NCBI RefSeq assembly: GCF_900066015.1
Contig: NZ_LN890655.1
Coordinates: 1,528,726-1,592,725, forward strand
Length of the DNA stretch: 64,000 nt
Reading direction: 5' to 3'
DNA from: Candidatus Promineifilum breve
GTDB lineage: Bacteria > Chloroflexota > Anaerolineae > Promineifilales > Promineifilaceae
The notes beneath the pieces are model-generated. The model ran no database searches. It was given only the letters and a program-made list of their open reading frames with translations, and was not told the DNA's origin. Below are positions 1 to 7,630 of the stretch, in pieces. The position numbers were made by a program, and so were the translations under genes. Numbering within the stretch: position 1 is the stretch's first letter; every line of letters starts with the position of its first letter.

Positions 1-225
1 CGCAGCCTGGCCCTGTTCGATCTGGAGCCGGAGGAACTGGACGCCTACTTCCGCGAGATCGGCCCGCTGGTCGATCAATGCGCCTTCAGCGACTGCACCC
101 ACACCCACGAGCCGAACTGCGCCGTGCGCGCGGCGGTCGAAGACGGGCGCGTGTCGTTTGAGCGGTATGATAGTTATTTACGGTTGCGGGAGGAGCAGCA
201 GGGGTTGCAGGATAAGAAGTATTAA
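1..225 (+). CDS. rsgA: Ribosome small-subunit-dependent GTPase A, C-terminal 74 residues (cut by window edge)
   Basis: Frame 1 is open from the window edge to a TAA at 223-225. RsgA is a circularly permuted GTPase that checks late 30S subunit maturation. The visible part is the zinc-binding C-terminal domain: CAFSDCTHTHEPNCAV carries the family's Cys-X5-Cys-X-His-X5-Cys zinc ligands, followed by the usual AVEDG and RYDSYLRL stretch that ends RsgA proteins. The GTPase core lies outside the window. The stop codon overlaps that of the convergent CobW-type gene by four bases. Confidence 0.9.
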   Translation, partial: RSLALFDLEPEELDAYFREIGPLVDQCAFSDCTHTHEPNCAVRAAVEDGRVSFERYDSYLRLREEQQGLQDKKY

Positions 226-1214
226 ACCGGCTCCGCCAGACACCCCGCAAACCGCCGCCATAACTCGTCGCGATCAACGCTACCCGGCGCGCTAATCGTC
301 ACGATCCGCGTCGCCGGCCGCTGCCTCTCCCAGCCCGCCAACCGCGTTATCTCCACCCGCCGGCAGACCACCTGCAAGACGGCCGGCCGCTCCGGCTCCT
401 CGGCCAGGTAGACGATGCCTTTGCAACGGAAGACGCCGCCCGGCAGCCGCTGCGCTGCCCCCTCCAGCGCCGCCAGCGACAGGGGCCGGTCGGTTTCGAA
501 GCTCCACGTATCGAACGCGGGCCGTGTCGTGTGATGGCGGTGCTCGCCATTGGGCGCAGCGGCCGTCATCAGGCGCGCCGGGTCGAAGCGGCCAACGCCC
601 AACAGAATCTCGTAGGGCACGTCGCAATAGCTGGTCTCGACCAGGCGGATGTTGTTGAAATGATCGTCGATCAGTCCGTGGATCCGCCGCAGCGTCTCCG
701 GCGAGGCCAGATCGACCTTGTTCAGGATAACCATGTCGGCGAAGGCGATTTGGTGCAGCTGTAGCTGTAATAGTTCCGGGTAGTCGGGATAGGCAAAGAG
801 TTGCTGCGCGTCCAGCACGCAGGTCACACTGTCCAGGCGGATGCGGTCGCGCAGGCGGGGGGTGTGGAAGGCCAGCGTGATGCCCGCCGGGTCGGCCACG
901 CCGCTGGCCTCCAGAAGGATGTACTCCGGGCGCTCCGGCCGGGCGATAGTCTGCAACACAGCCTCGACCAGATCATCGCGCAAACTACAGCAGATGCAGC
1001 CGTTAGCCAAACTAATCACGTCGCCGGTGATGCCTACCACGAGATCGGCATCGATGTTGATGGCGCCGAAATCATTGACCAACACAGCCACCCGCAGACC
1101 ATGATCGCCGCTCAGGATGCGGTTGAGCAAGGTCGTCTTGCCCGCGCCCAGAAAGCCGGTCAGGATGGTCAGCGGGATCGACGCGCCGGCCGCGGCATAA
1201 TCGCAAGGCTCCAT
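222..1214 (-). CDS. CobW/COG0523-family GTPase (putative metallochaperone)
   Basis: 330 residues. It has a P-loop GFLGAGKTT (20-28), the family hallmark CxCC as GCICCS (Cys73, 75, 76), an EASG switch motif (102-105) and a guanine-specificity NKVD (165-168), followed by a CobW C-terminal domain. COG0523 proteins are cytoplasmic GTPases that insert or deliver metals such as Zn, Co or Fe; the metal cannot be told here. The ATG at 1212-1214 is chosen because GAGGAG lies ten bases upstream; an in-frame ATG 36 bases further out lacks this. It lies downstream of the MBL-fold hydrolase on the same strand, so metal supply to that enzyme is possible but unproven. Its stop overlaps that of rsgA. Confidence 0.88.
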   Translation of the reverse strand: MEPCDYAAAGASIPLTILTGFLGAGKTTLLNRILSGDHGLRVAVLVNDFGAINIDADLVVGITGDVISLANGCICCSLRDDLVEAVLQTIARPERPEYILLEASGVADPAGITLAFHTPRLRDRIRLDSVTCVLDAQQLFAYPDYPELLQLQLHQIAFADMVILNKVDLASPETLRRIHGLIDDHFNNIRLVETSYCDVPYEILLGVGRFDPARLMTAAAPNGEHRHHTTRPAFDTWSFETDRPLSLAALEGAAQRLPGGVFRCKGIVYLAEEPERPAVLQVVCRRVEITRLAGWERQRPATRIVTISAPGSVDRDELWRRFAGCLAEPV

Positions 1215-1283
1215 GTCGGTCACACTCCTCGCGCCGCCGATCCCCGGCATAATGCGGGGGATCGGCGGCCTAGCGCCAACGGT

Positions 1284-2600
1284 CTACAGGCCCAGGGTCT
1301 TGGCCGGGTCCAGCGGGAAGGTTGGCGGCAGCGGATGGGCCCACTGGCGCACCTGGTCCGTAGGCGTGAATAGCGCCGGATCGATCTCCTGATCGCGGAC
1401 GTATTGCTCCTGGATGGGCGTGAATGGGTTTTGGGCCATCGCCGGCGGCGGCACCGCACCATCGAACTGATTCTGCAGCAGCCACTCCGACGACGCCCGG
1501 GCGGTATTCGTCGATTCGGGCAGGGCGGCTTCGCGGATCCACAGGTTGTCCTTGGTGACATTGACAACGGTGTGATCGATGCCGAAGGCAAAGAACCCCG
1601 GATAGTGCATCCGTACGCCGGCCATCATCTCGCCGACCAGCTCGCGGTCGAAGGAGACATGGGTAGCCATCGCCAGTCGGGGCTGGACAAGATTGGCCAG
1701 ATAGCCAAACGCGTAATGAGTGGTATGAAAGTTGTCCACCGTGAAGGCACCGATAAACGGCGAGACGCCCTGCTTGAGCGCCCACAGCCGGACGATATCG
1801 ACCGCCATCTCGGTCACGAACACGTCGACGCCCTTGGCATACTGCGCCGTCAGCTTGTCGGGCTTGCCGTCGCCCGTCCAGACGAACGATAGACCGTTCC
1901 AGTCCAGCCGGTAGGCCGAGGCGCCGTCGGCGGCGTGCGAGCGCCGCCAGTGGGTAATGACGACGCCGTCCTTATCATAGCAAACCCCGCCGTCGTCGCG
2001 GTAGTCGAACTCGTTGACTTCGAACTCGTAGCCGTCGTGCAGCGGCATCCCCTGGGCCTGGATCGATGTCCACAGGCCCATCTGGGCCATGTGGTCGACC
2101 ATCGCGCGCGTGCCCAGCTCGGGCCGGCTGCTCGACGGCCCATGGATGCGTAGCGGCTTCCACCGGCCATTGAAGGGCGCAAACTGCCAGAGGTAGGGGA
2201 TGTCGGCGTAATGATCCAGGTGCAGGTGGGTCAGGAAGATGTCGTTGATTTCCGGTATGGGCACCTGGTTGGCGATGATGTTGCGCAGACAGCCGGGGCC
2301 GAAGTCGAAGAAGAATCGCTTACCGTTGCCCAACTCGACCATGATACACGTGCCGGCCTGGCTCAGGCGCGGCGGCCAGGGCTGGCTGCCCATGAAGATG
2401 ATGCGCATCTCGTCGGGGCCTAGCGGCTCGCTCTGGGGGAAGTAGTTGTTCTTGTTCTTGACGGAAGGGGTTGGCTGGTAGCCCGGCGGCAGGGTCACGC
2501 CGCTGCCGGGCGGTGAGCCATACGGATTGTGGACCACGCTTGTCACCGGCGCGTCGCCGTTTGTCCGCTTGTCAATATCGATCACAGCATCGGTACTCAT
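1284..2600 (-). CDS. MBL-fold metallohydrolase, GntH-like
   Basis: 438 residues. The metallo-beta-lactamase signature HLHLDH is at 125-130, preceded by a THxH strand, and a second metal region FVWTGDGKPD lies near 240. The first 60 residues are Gly/Pro-rich and precede the beta-lactamase core, with no obvious signal peptide. The core (MRIIFMGSQPWPPR, GNGKRFFFDFGPGC) resembles, from memory, the family annotated as guanitoxin-biosynthesis GntH-like hydrolases. That label names a broad family; no other toxin genes are nearby, so the substrate is unknown. AAGGAG eight bases before the ATG supports the start. The next gene downstream on this strand is the CobW-type GTPase. Confidence 0.85.
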   Translation of the reverse strand: MSTDAVIDIDKRTNGDAPVTSVVHNPYGSPPGSGVTLPPGYQPTPSVKNKNNYFPQSEPLGPDEMRIIFMGSQPWPPRLSQAGTCIMVELGNGKRFFFDFGPGCLRNIIANQVPIPEINDIFLTHLHLDHYADIPYLWQFAPFNGRWKPLRIHGPSSSRPELGTRAMVDHMAQMGLWTSIQAQGMPLHDGYEFEVNEFDYRDDGGVCYDKDGVVITHWRRSHAADGASAYRLDWNGLSFVWTGDGKPDKLTAQYAKGVDVFVTEMAVDIVRLWALKQGVSPFIGAFTVDNFHTTHYAFGYLANLVQPRLAMATHVSFDRELVGEMMAGVRMHYPGFFAFGIDHTVVNVTKDNLWIREAALPESTNTARASSEWLLQNQFDGAVPPPAMAQNPFTPIQEQYVRDQEIDPALFTPTDQVRQWAHPLPPTFPLDPAKTLGL

Positions 2601-2774
2601 CCTACATTCTCCTTATTATCGATCGCACCCCGGTCGGGGGTATTGGCCCGCCGCGCTGCAGGATGCTTCGTTTCATTGATGGGTGGCCGTCGCGGCGGCC
2701 GGCACCGCCACCCGTATCAGGATCATTCCCTCGGACGTGGCTAACATGACCGGTACGCCTCAGACAATGATCGC

Positions 2775-3464
2775 CTATCCGGTCGCCGGGGCCGCGACGC
2801 TGTCGACGTCGGCGACATCATGCCGGCGCAGACCGGAAGCGAGGATGAAGACGCTGATGAGCAAGACCCAGGCGGGGAAGAGCAGCGCCAGCCACAAGTT
2901 GCGGCTCAGGCTCACCAGCATGATGAGGGCCAGGACATACGTCACCAGGGTGAGGCTGCGCGGCATCGTTCCCGTCTTGCGCCAGAGCGTTCCCAATGAG
3001 AACATGAAAACACCGGCCATTTTCAAGGCATAGACGTTGAAGACCTGGTAGATGATCGCCCGGTTGAGCGTGTAGGCCTCAGCCGACAGTTGCCCGCCGC
3101 TGCCGGAGGCGGTCATCATGCCCCCGGCGATAGCGAAAGCGATAAACGACATGGCGACGAAGAGTAGCCCACTGCCCAGGCTGACCGTGGCAAAGAACTG
3201 GTCTTCGTATTCGCCCAGATGGTGGCGCACCACGCCCAGAAACCAGAGGAAAGCGATCCCGGCAAACGGCATCAGCGCCATCGCCCACGTTAGCCGGCTC
3301 TGGGTCGCTCCATTGAGGCCCTCGCCGCTGCTCAACCCGTCGACGCCCAGACGCACGAAGGTGACACCGAGGGCAAACAAGGCCGCAAAGGCGATGCCGG
3401 CCGCGGCCGCCGCCTGCGGGGTCTTGGCCGGGTGAGCGATCTCTTTCTTTGTGGATACTGTCAT
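2775..3464 (-). CDS. Six-segment integral membrane protein of unknown function
   Basis: 229 residues. Hydrophobic segments sit at roughly 20-42, 58-79, 92-116, 138-160, 169-186 and 190-210. No catalytic or transport motif is recognised. The N-terminus (MTVSTKKEIAHPAKTP) is short, basic and probably cytoplasmic. A strong Shine-Dalgarno GGGGAGG precedes the ATG by 11 bases. The upstream gene on the same strand, a receiver-like protein, ends four bases before this start, so the two are almost certainly co-transcribed. A role in sensing or signalling is only a guess from that pairing. Confidence 0.7.
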   Translation of the reverse strand: MTVSTKKEIAHPAKTPQAAAAAGIAFAALFALGVTFVRLGVDGLSSGEGLNGATQSRLTWAMALMPFAGIAFLWFLGVVRHHLGEYEDQFFATVSLGSGLLFVAMSFIAFAIAGGMMTASGSGGQLSAEAYTLNRAIIYQVFNVYALKMAGVFMFSLGTLWRKTGTMPRSLTLVTYVLALIMLVSLSRNLWLALLFPAWVLLISVFILASGLRRHDVADVDSVAAPATG

Positions 3465-3468
3465 CTGA

Positions 3469-3819
3469 TCATGAACCTCCCCGATCGCTCCGCCGTTGCG
3501 GAGTGATCACCCGTATCAGGTCTTCAGCTGATACCACCCGACTATGTTCGCTCGACCATAGGAGTAAGTCAGCCTGTTCCGGATCGACGCCGACCAACAG
3601 CAGATTGGGCGCATCTCGCAACAGGGCAAAGATCGGGTCGGGTGGGGCGCTGCCCGCATCGAAAAGAACCACATCTGGGGCGAGCGCGCCCAATGCCTCG
3701 GCTCCCGGCAAGGGTGGGGAGAGGGGAATAACCTCCAGTTCGGCGCAGCGCTCCAGGCTTGCCCTGAGCGCGCCGAGGATGACCGAGCCGCCATAGAGGA
3801 TCACCCGTCGTCTGTCCAT
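3469..3819 (-). CDS. Degenerate receiver-like protein, orphan
   Basis: 116 residues with a Rossmann-like pattern resembling a response-regulator receiver: beta strand RRVILYGGS, helix, APDVVLFDAGS with Asp54 at the phospho-acceptor position, then NLLLVGVD. The acidic pair that normally binds Mg near the first strand is absent (ILYGG instead of a DD pair), so phosphorylation is doubtful. No output domain follows. It lies four bases upstream of the six-segment membrane protein gene and about 110 bases downstream of a NarL-type regulator gene on the same strand. The family assignment is tentative. Confidence 0.6.
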   Translation of the reverse strand: MDRRRVILYGGSVILGALRASLERCAELEVIPLSPPLPGAEALGALAPDVVLFDAGSAPPDPIFALLRDAPNLLLVGVDPEQADLLLWSSEHSRVVSAEDLIRVITPQRRSDRGGS

Positions 3820-3910
3820 ATCTCGCTCCTGGTGATCAGGGTATCAGGAAGCGATCATGGGCCGCAATAGCCGGCGGGATAAGAAAAGGATAGTCCGGCG
3901 CGCGGGCGGG

Positions 3911-3928
3911 ACTGTCCCTCGGGACAGT
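3911..3928. promoter_or_regulatory. 18-bp perfect palindrome, possible regulator site
   Basis: ACTGTCCC-TC-GGGACAGT is a perfect 8-bp inverted repeat with a 2-bp centre, between the NarL-type regulator gene and the receiver-like gene on the minus strand. It could be an operator for the regulator just upstream, or an RNA hairpin downstream of that gene. No T-tract follows on the minus strand, so termination is less likely. Confidence 0.4.
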
Positions 3929-3933
3929 GGCCC

Positions 3934-4587
3934 CTAGCTCATAGCCCCTAGTCCCTGCTTTCCGGCATAGGCCAACACCTGGGCGCGATGCTCCAGATGA
4001 AGTTGGGCGGTGATCTCGGCCATGTGATACTTGATGGTGGACGGGCTTAGATTCAGGCGCGCGCCCACCTCCTTATACGATAGCCCCTCGGCTACCAGGG
4101 AGAGCACCTCGCGCTGGCGGGAGGTCAATTCATCCAACGGCCGCGCCGTCATGCCGGCGGGCGGCATGTTTTGTCCGGCCAGCCGCGCGAACTCGCCCAG
4201 CAGCTTGTTGGCCAGCCCAGGTGAGAAAGGCGGGATGCCCTCATTCGCCTGGCGCAAGCAGTCGACCAGCTCGTCGGCGTTCATACTCTTGAGCAGGTAG
4301 CCACAAGCGCCGCTCTTCACCGCCTCGAACAGGTCCTCGTCCGACGTCGTAAGAATGACGATCCGGGTCGCGGGCATCTCGGCCTTGATGCGACGAGTCG
4401 CCTCCAGCCCGTCACAGCGCGGCATATGAACGTCCATCAGGATAACATCCGGCCTCAGGGCACGGGCCAGCCTCACAGCCTCCAACCCGTCCCCGGCCAG
4501 GCCGACCACCTCCAGGCCGTGGGCCGTCAACAGGGTATACAGCCCTTCCAGCAACAATTGGTGATCGTCAACCAGCAACACGTTCAT
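3934..4587 (-). CDS. NarL/LuxR-type response regulator, orphan
   Basis: 217 residues. The receiver domain (about 1-120) has the acidic pair DD at 7-8, phospho-acceptor Asp52 in ILMDVHMP and the conserved Lys in GYLLKS. A LuxR-type helix-turn-helix follows (about 150-212: LTSRQREVLSLVAEG, then SPSTIKYHM). It should bind DNA when phosphorylated. No histidine kinase is adjacent, so its partner is encoded elsewhere. The start is supported by AGGAG eight bases before the ATG. It lies upstream of the receiver-like and membrane-protein genes and may regulate them through the palindrome at 3911-3928. Confidence 0.9.
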   Translation of the reverse strand: MNVLLVDDHQLLLEGLYTLLTAHGLEVVGLAGDGLEAVRLARALRPDVILMDVHMPRCDGLEATRRIKAEMPATRIVILTTSDEDLFEAVKSGACGYLLKSMNADELVDCLRQANEGIPPFSPGLANKLLGEFARLAGQNMPPAGMTARPLDELTSRQREVLSLVAEGLSYKEVGARLNLSPSTIKYHMAEITAQLHLEHRAQVLAYAGKQGLGAMS

Positions 4588-4712
4588 CCCCGTAACTCCT
4601 GTCCCGCGCTCAAGGGCACTCTTAGGACGAGACGTTTGCCCGTGCCTAAAGGCATTGAGCTACTAATAGCGCCGGCTGAGGTCGGCTTAGGAGGCGGGCA
4701 CATGCTTCCTAA

Positions 4713-4762
4713 GGCCCGTTTACGGGCCGCTGCTCACTAGCCCCGCGGCTTTAGCCCGGGGC
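4713..4762. repeat. Two GC-rich intergenic hairpins between divergent stop and regulator gene
   Basis: The first hairpin is GGCCCG-TTTA-CGGGCC at 4713-4728. The second has arms GCCCCG (4740-4745) and CGGGGC (4757-4762) around a GGCTTTAGCC-like core. The second arm supplies the last codons of the TetR-type gene. A related CCCGGGC/GCCCGGG hairpin lies at 55687-55709. Termination or a dispersed palindromic element are both possible. Confidence 0.5.
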
Positions 4763-5353
4763 GGATGGTAATATTGGATCAGACGATAAGGCAGAATATT
4801 TACGAACCAGTGCGTATGGCCCGTTCATCAACATGAAGCGTATGATGAAAACCAATTCTTTCGAAGGCAGATTTTTGTTGCTTTGATACCAATGCGTGAT
4901 CGTTGATAAGATCGCGGCAAAACCAAATTCAAAAATATAGGCCGTATGAATATCGCTCGCCGACATACCAAAACTCTCTGTCAGAACGGGCCGCATCACC
5001 GCTTTCAGCTTTGTTGAAAAATATGGATCTCCATTTTCCCCCAACAGCACACTGAGATACTTGCCGTTCGATTCATAAATATCCGCTAGCCCTTGTAATA
5101 TATCTTCATTGGGTCCAACCACCAGGCTGTGCAACACCTCTTGCTTGATATCAGCCAAAAGCGACTCCTCTAATTGATTCAATAAATCGTAAATATCGAC
5201 AAAATACTCGTAAAACGTGCTCCGATGATAACCGGCTCGATCGGTAATCTCTTTGATCGAAATGTGGTTGACGTTTTTCTGACAATACAAGCCCCAAAAT
5301 GCCTCCATGAGGTTCTCTCTGGTTAGAGCCGTAGCTTCAGGCTGCTTTTTCAT
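4751..5353 (-). CDS. TetR/AcrR-family transcriptional repressor
   Basis: 200 residues. The N-terminal helix-turn-helix is clear (about 8-55: LTRENLMEAFWGLY, ISIKEITDRAGYHRSTFYEYF), followed by an all-helical ligand-binding and dimerisation domain. The start at 5353 has AAAGGAG eight bases upstream; a longer reading from 5389 has no such site. It is divergent from the HXXEE membrane-protein gene, and a palindrome TCCGACA-TGG-TGTCGGA lies just after the likely promoter of that gene, with one half-site repeated next to its own start. It most likely represses the neighbour and itself. The ligand is unknown. The gene is less GC-rich than the region. Confidence 0.9.
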   Translation of the reverse strand: MKKQPEATALTRENLMEAFWGLYCQKNVNHISIKEITDRAGYHRSTFYEYFVDIYDLLNQLEESLLADIKQEVLHSLVVGPNEDILQGLADIYESNGKYLSVLLGENGDPYFSTKLKAVMRPVLTESFGMSASDIHTAYIFEFGFAAILSTITHWYQSNKNLPSKELVFIIRFMLMNGPYALVRKYSALSSDPILPSAPG

Positions 5354-5407
5354 TCGTTCGACTCCTTTCAGATCCCGATGATCCGACATTCAGCCGACAG
5401 TTGACGG

Positions 5408-5436
5408 TTGATGGAGGTGGTGAGAATCATTATACT
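5408..5436 (+). promoter_or_regulatory. Sigma70-type promoter of the HXXEE gene
   Basis: TTGATG (5408-5413), a 17-bp spacer, then TATACT (5431-5436). The predicted start of transcription falls at about 5443, directly beside the palindromic operator at 5444-5460. Confidence 0.65.
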
Positions 5437-5443
5437 ATGATTA

Positions 5444-5460
5444 TCCGACATGGTGTCGGA
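5444..5460. promoter_or_regulatory. Probable TetR-family operator
   Basis: Perfect inverted repeat TCCGACA-TGG-TGTCGGA at the start-of-transcription position of the HXXEE gene. A single half-site TCCGACA recurs at 5382-5388, close to the start of the divergent repressor gene. Position and symmetry are typical of TetR-family self-regulating operators. Confidence 0.65.
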
Positions 5461-5490
5461 ATTTCACAGATATCCTGGAGCCACAATCCT

Positions 5491-6150
5491 ATGAATTTCA
5501 TGCGCAAGAACTGGTACTATGTTGGCGCTGCACTATTTGTCGTGCTAGGGATTGGATTGGCAATTTTCTGGAACGACATGAGCCTGCTGCGGAAATTGAT
5601 GTGGCTCAGCTTTATGGCTTTACTGGCCCATCAATTCGAAGAGTATGGGCGGCCGGGCGGTTTTCCGGCGGTGACGAACATTGCCTGGATGCCCAGCGCA
5701 GACGGAAAACCTGATCGATATAAGTTGAACCGGCAAGGCGCACTGTTCGCCAATGTATTCTTTGGTTACCTTTTCTACATCCTGGCGATCCTTTTTCCCA
5801 ATCTGATCTGGGTTGGATTGGCGACGGTCTTGTTTGGCATGGCGCAATTGGGCGTTCATGGGATCATCATTAATCGCAAATTGCGTTCCATCTATAACCC
5901 TGGTCTCTTTACTGTGGTCTTCCTTTTCTGGCCGATTGGCCTCTATTACATCTGGTATGTGGTTGTCAATCAGCTTGTCCAATGGTGGATGTGGCCGTTG
6001 GCAATCGTTTACCTGGCTCTGGCCGCGTACTTTGGGTTATACGTGCTGGCCTTTCGCATATTTGCGGATCCGAACTCGCCCTATCCATTTGAGCCAAGTG
6101 AAATGGAACGTTTCCATGTCAAAGAGAAACTCGCCAAGATGTCGGCTTGA
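5491..6150 (+). CDS. HXXEE domain integral membrane protein
   Basis: 219 residues from the ATG at 5491, which has CTGGAG ten bases upstream; an earlier in-frame start at 5401 would run through the promoter and operator and is rejected. The family motif HQFEE (His47, Glu50, Glu51) follows the second hydrophobic segment. Further segments surround about 80-105, 110-125, 135-160 and 165-190. HXXEE proteins are of unknown activity; the conserved His and Glu residues suggest a membrane-embedded metal or proton site. Expression is probably controlled by the divergent TetR repressor, which suggests a response to a small hydrophobic molecule. Confidence 0.8.
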   Translation: MNFMRKNWYYVGAALFVVLGIGLAIFWNDMSLLRKLMWLSFMALLAHQFEEYGRPGGFPAVTNIAWMPSADGKPDRYKLNRQGALFANVFFGYLFYILAILFPNLIWVGLATVLFGMAQLGVHGIIINRKLRSIYNPGLFTVVFLFWPIGLYYIWYVVVNQLVQWWMWPLAIVYLALAAYFGLYVLAFRIFADPNSPYPFEPSEMERFHVKEKLAKMSA

Positions 6151-6218
6151 GTAACGACACGAAGAGCGCCTGATAAAGCCTAAGGAAGAAGTTCTAGATC
6201 AAGGCTATTCGTCCTTGC

Positions 6219-6398
6219 AGATGCCGCGGCCCAAACTGATCCGGTAACAAAGTAAATATCGTAGTCTCCCGCACATTCCCCCGCCCATCCACAATCCACA
6301 CCGGCACGCGCCACAGGGCGTGACGCCGTTGGCGGTGCAGATGGTCAGGCCATAGGAGGCGTTCTCGACGTTGACGCCGGTATAGACGCGGCCATCAT
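6219..6398 (-). pseudogene. Decayed second copy of the 3' half of cdd
   Basis: This stretch is very similar to the 3' part of the intact cytidine deaminase gene (about 7638-7930). It has two internal deletions of 43 and 69 bases. Each deletion falls exactly between short direct repeats in the intact gene (CCGGC and GCAGACGG), as expected of slippage. The 43-base loss breaks the frame, and together the deletions remove both zinc-binding regions. It flanks the AT-rich membrane-protein gene on the side opposite the intact cdd. The 6151-6575 gap otherwise holds only the possible gene remnant at 6433-6558. Confidence 0.75.
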
Positions 6399-6432
6399 AA
6401 TGCGCCTATCTTAGAAATTAGTTTGCCGCTAT

Positions 6433-6558
6433 TCAACCCCAATTCTTCGCTCGCAGCGCCAGAGCGTTAGAATATCCCAACCAGTAACGCAGTGTCTCCA
6501 TGTTGAAGTCCGCCCTGTTGGGCCTGGTCGACGGAAGATGAAGGATTTGTTGTATAAA
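6433..6558 (-). pseudogene. Possible C-terminal remnant of an unidentified gene
   Basis: A 41-codon open stretch on the minus strand reads ...LPSTRPNRADFNMETLRYW and continues to ALRAKNWG before a TGA. Its residue mix looks coding, unlike its other frames, but it has no good start and I recognise no family. It lies between the decayed cdd copy and the AT-rich gene, and could be a relic of whatever was disrupted when that gene arrived. Confidence 0.25.
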
Positions 6559-6575
6559 TCAATCGAGTAAACCAT

Positions 6576-7577
6576 TCAATTGCAAATTGAAGGCAAAAAC
6601 TGACAAAGGAAAGGCTTAACGATATCTTGGTAGATTAGGTCATTTACAAGTGATTCAAATACGACTGTTACTACTAGCACCAAGATAGGCACTATCCACC
6701 ATAGAATATCCTTCGCATTTTTATTTTCTTCGACAAGAATACGAATGAGTTCTTTTTGGACCCCTAACGGAAGGTCATTATCCAGTTTCAGCTTGACTTC
6801 TAGTGCTTGATACTGGTCTCGAATTACTTCGTCTCGAGACCGCAACACTAAAAGAAGACGCGCAGGGTTAATAATCCATATTACAGCGCGTTGAACATGA
6901 TTTAGTCGCTTTGGGTTTAAGCGCATCTCTATAAAAATAAACAGCAACAGAAGTAGAGCAAATAGATATGCATACCAAGAGCTATCATAACTTGAAGGTA
7001 ATAGAGCTAGATTTATCCGGATAGGACTCGTTGAAATTGCAAATGCAAAGCAAGCTGACGCAATATTTGTAAGGCGGTCAGCCAGGAATAACTCAGGCTT
7101 CGAGAGTATAGCAATAACCGTACAAAGGAATACGGAAAAAGTTACGTAACCAATTACATAAACGTATCTATTCCCTCCAAGGATGTTATGCGAGGAAGGG
7201 AGTAATTGATTAACTGCCTGTACTACATAGATTCCAATGCCTAGCATAAGCAAAAGTCTTCCACGCCAAAGAAACCAATTATTGATCTTTGGCTTTGCTT
7301 GAGGTGGGGACTGAGCAAATAGTAGGAAGGTGAGGGCAACACACAAAGCAGATACGGCAAATAGCAAGTAATAGACTGAATCTACAGGTTCATTTACATC
7401 GGGAGATTTATACAATTGAAGCCCAAATGCAAAATAAAACGCTGCTATCAAAAGTGATGCAAAGAACAAGAGGTAAAGAAGTACCTTTCTCTTTTTTGAT
7501 ACACCTACATATTGATTTCTGTTTTTTAGAAGTCGCTTAACCTCTTTAGCAAGTTCCTTCTGCCTGTATGTGTTCAT
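6576..7577 (-). CDS. AT-rich multi-span membrane protein, unknown function, probably transferred
   Basis: 333 residues. About seven hydrophobic segments (near 32-52, 67-88, 104-122, 138-158, 170-188, 202-217 and 290-308), with a charged cytoplasmic stretch at 218-289 that includes a helical Lys/Glu/Leu-rich part. The N-terminus is basic (RQKELAKEVKRLLKNR). I recognise no family. Base composition is markedly more AT-rich than any neighbour, with A/T-ending codons, and there is no clear Shine-Dalgarno. It is bracketed by the intact cdd 3' end and a decayed cdd copy, so it probably arrived by an insertion or duplication event. Confidence 0.7.
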   Translation of the reverse strand: MNTYRQKELAKEVKRLLKNRNQYVGVSKKRKVLLYLLFFASLLIAAFYFAFGLQLYKSPDVNEPVDSVYYLLFAVSALCVALTFLLFAQSPPQAKPKINNWFLWRGRLLLMLGIGIYVVQAVNQLLPSSHNILGGNRYVYVIGYVTFSVFLCTVIAILSKPELFLADRLTNIASACFAFAISTSPIRINLALLPSSYDSSWYAYLFALLLLLFIFIEMRLNPKRLNHVQRAVIWIINPARLLLVLRSRDEVIRDQYQALEVKLKLDNDLPLGVQKELIRILVEENKNAKDILWWIVPILVLVVTVVFESLVNDLIYQDIVKPFLCQFLPSICN

Positions 7578-7630
7578 AGTGCATTTAAGAGAGTAGCAAC
7601 ATACACGACTTAGGGATGCCGTCGAGATGA

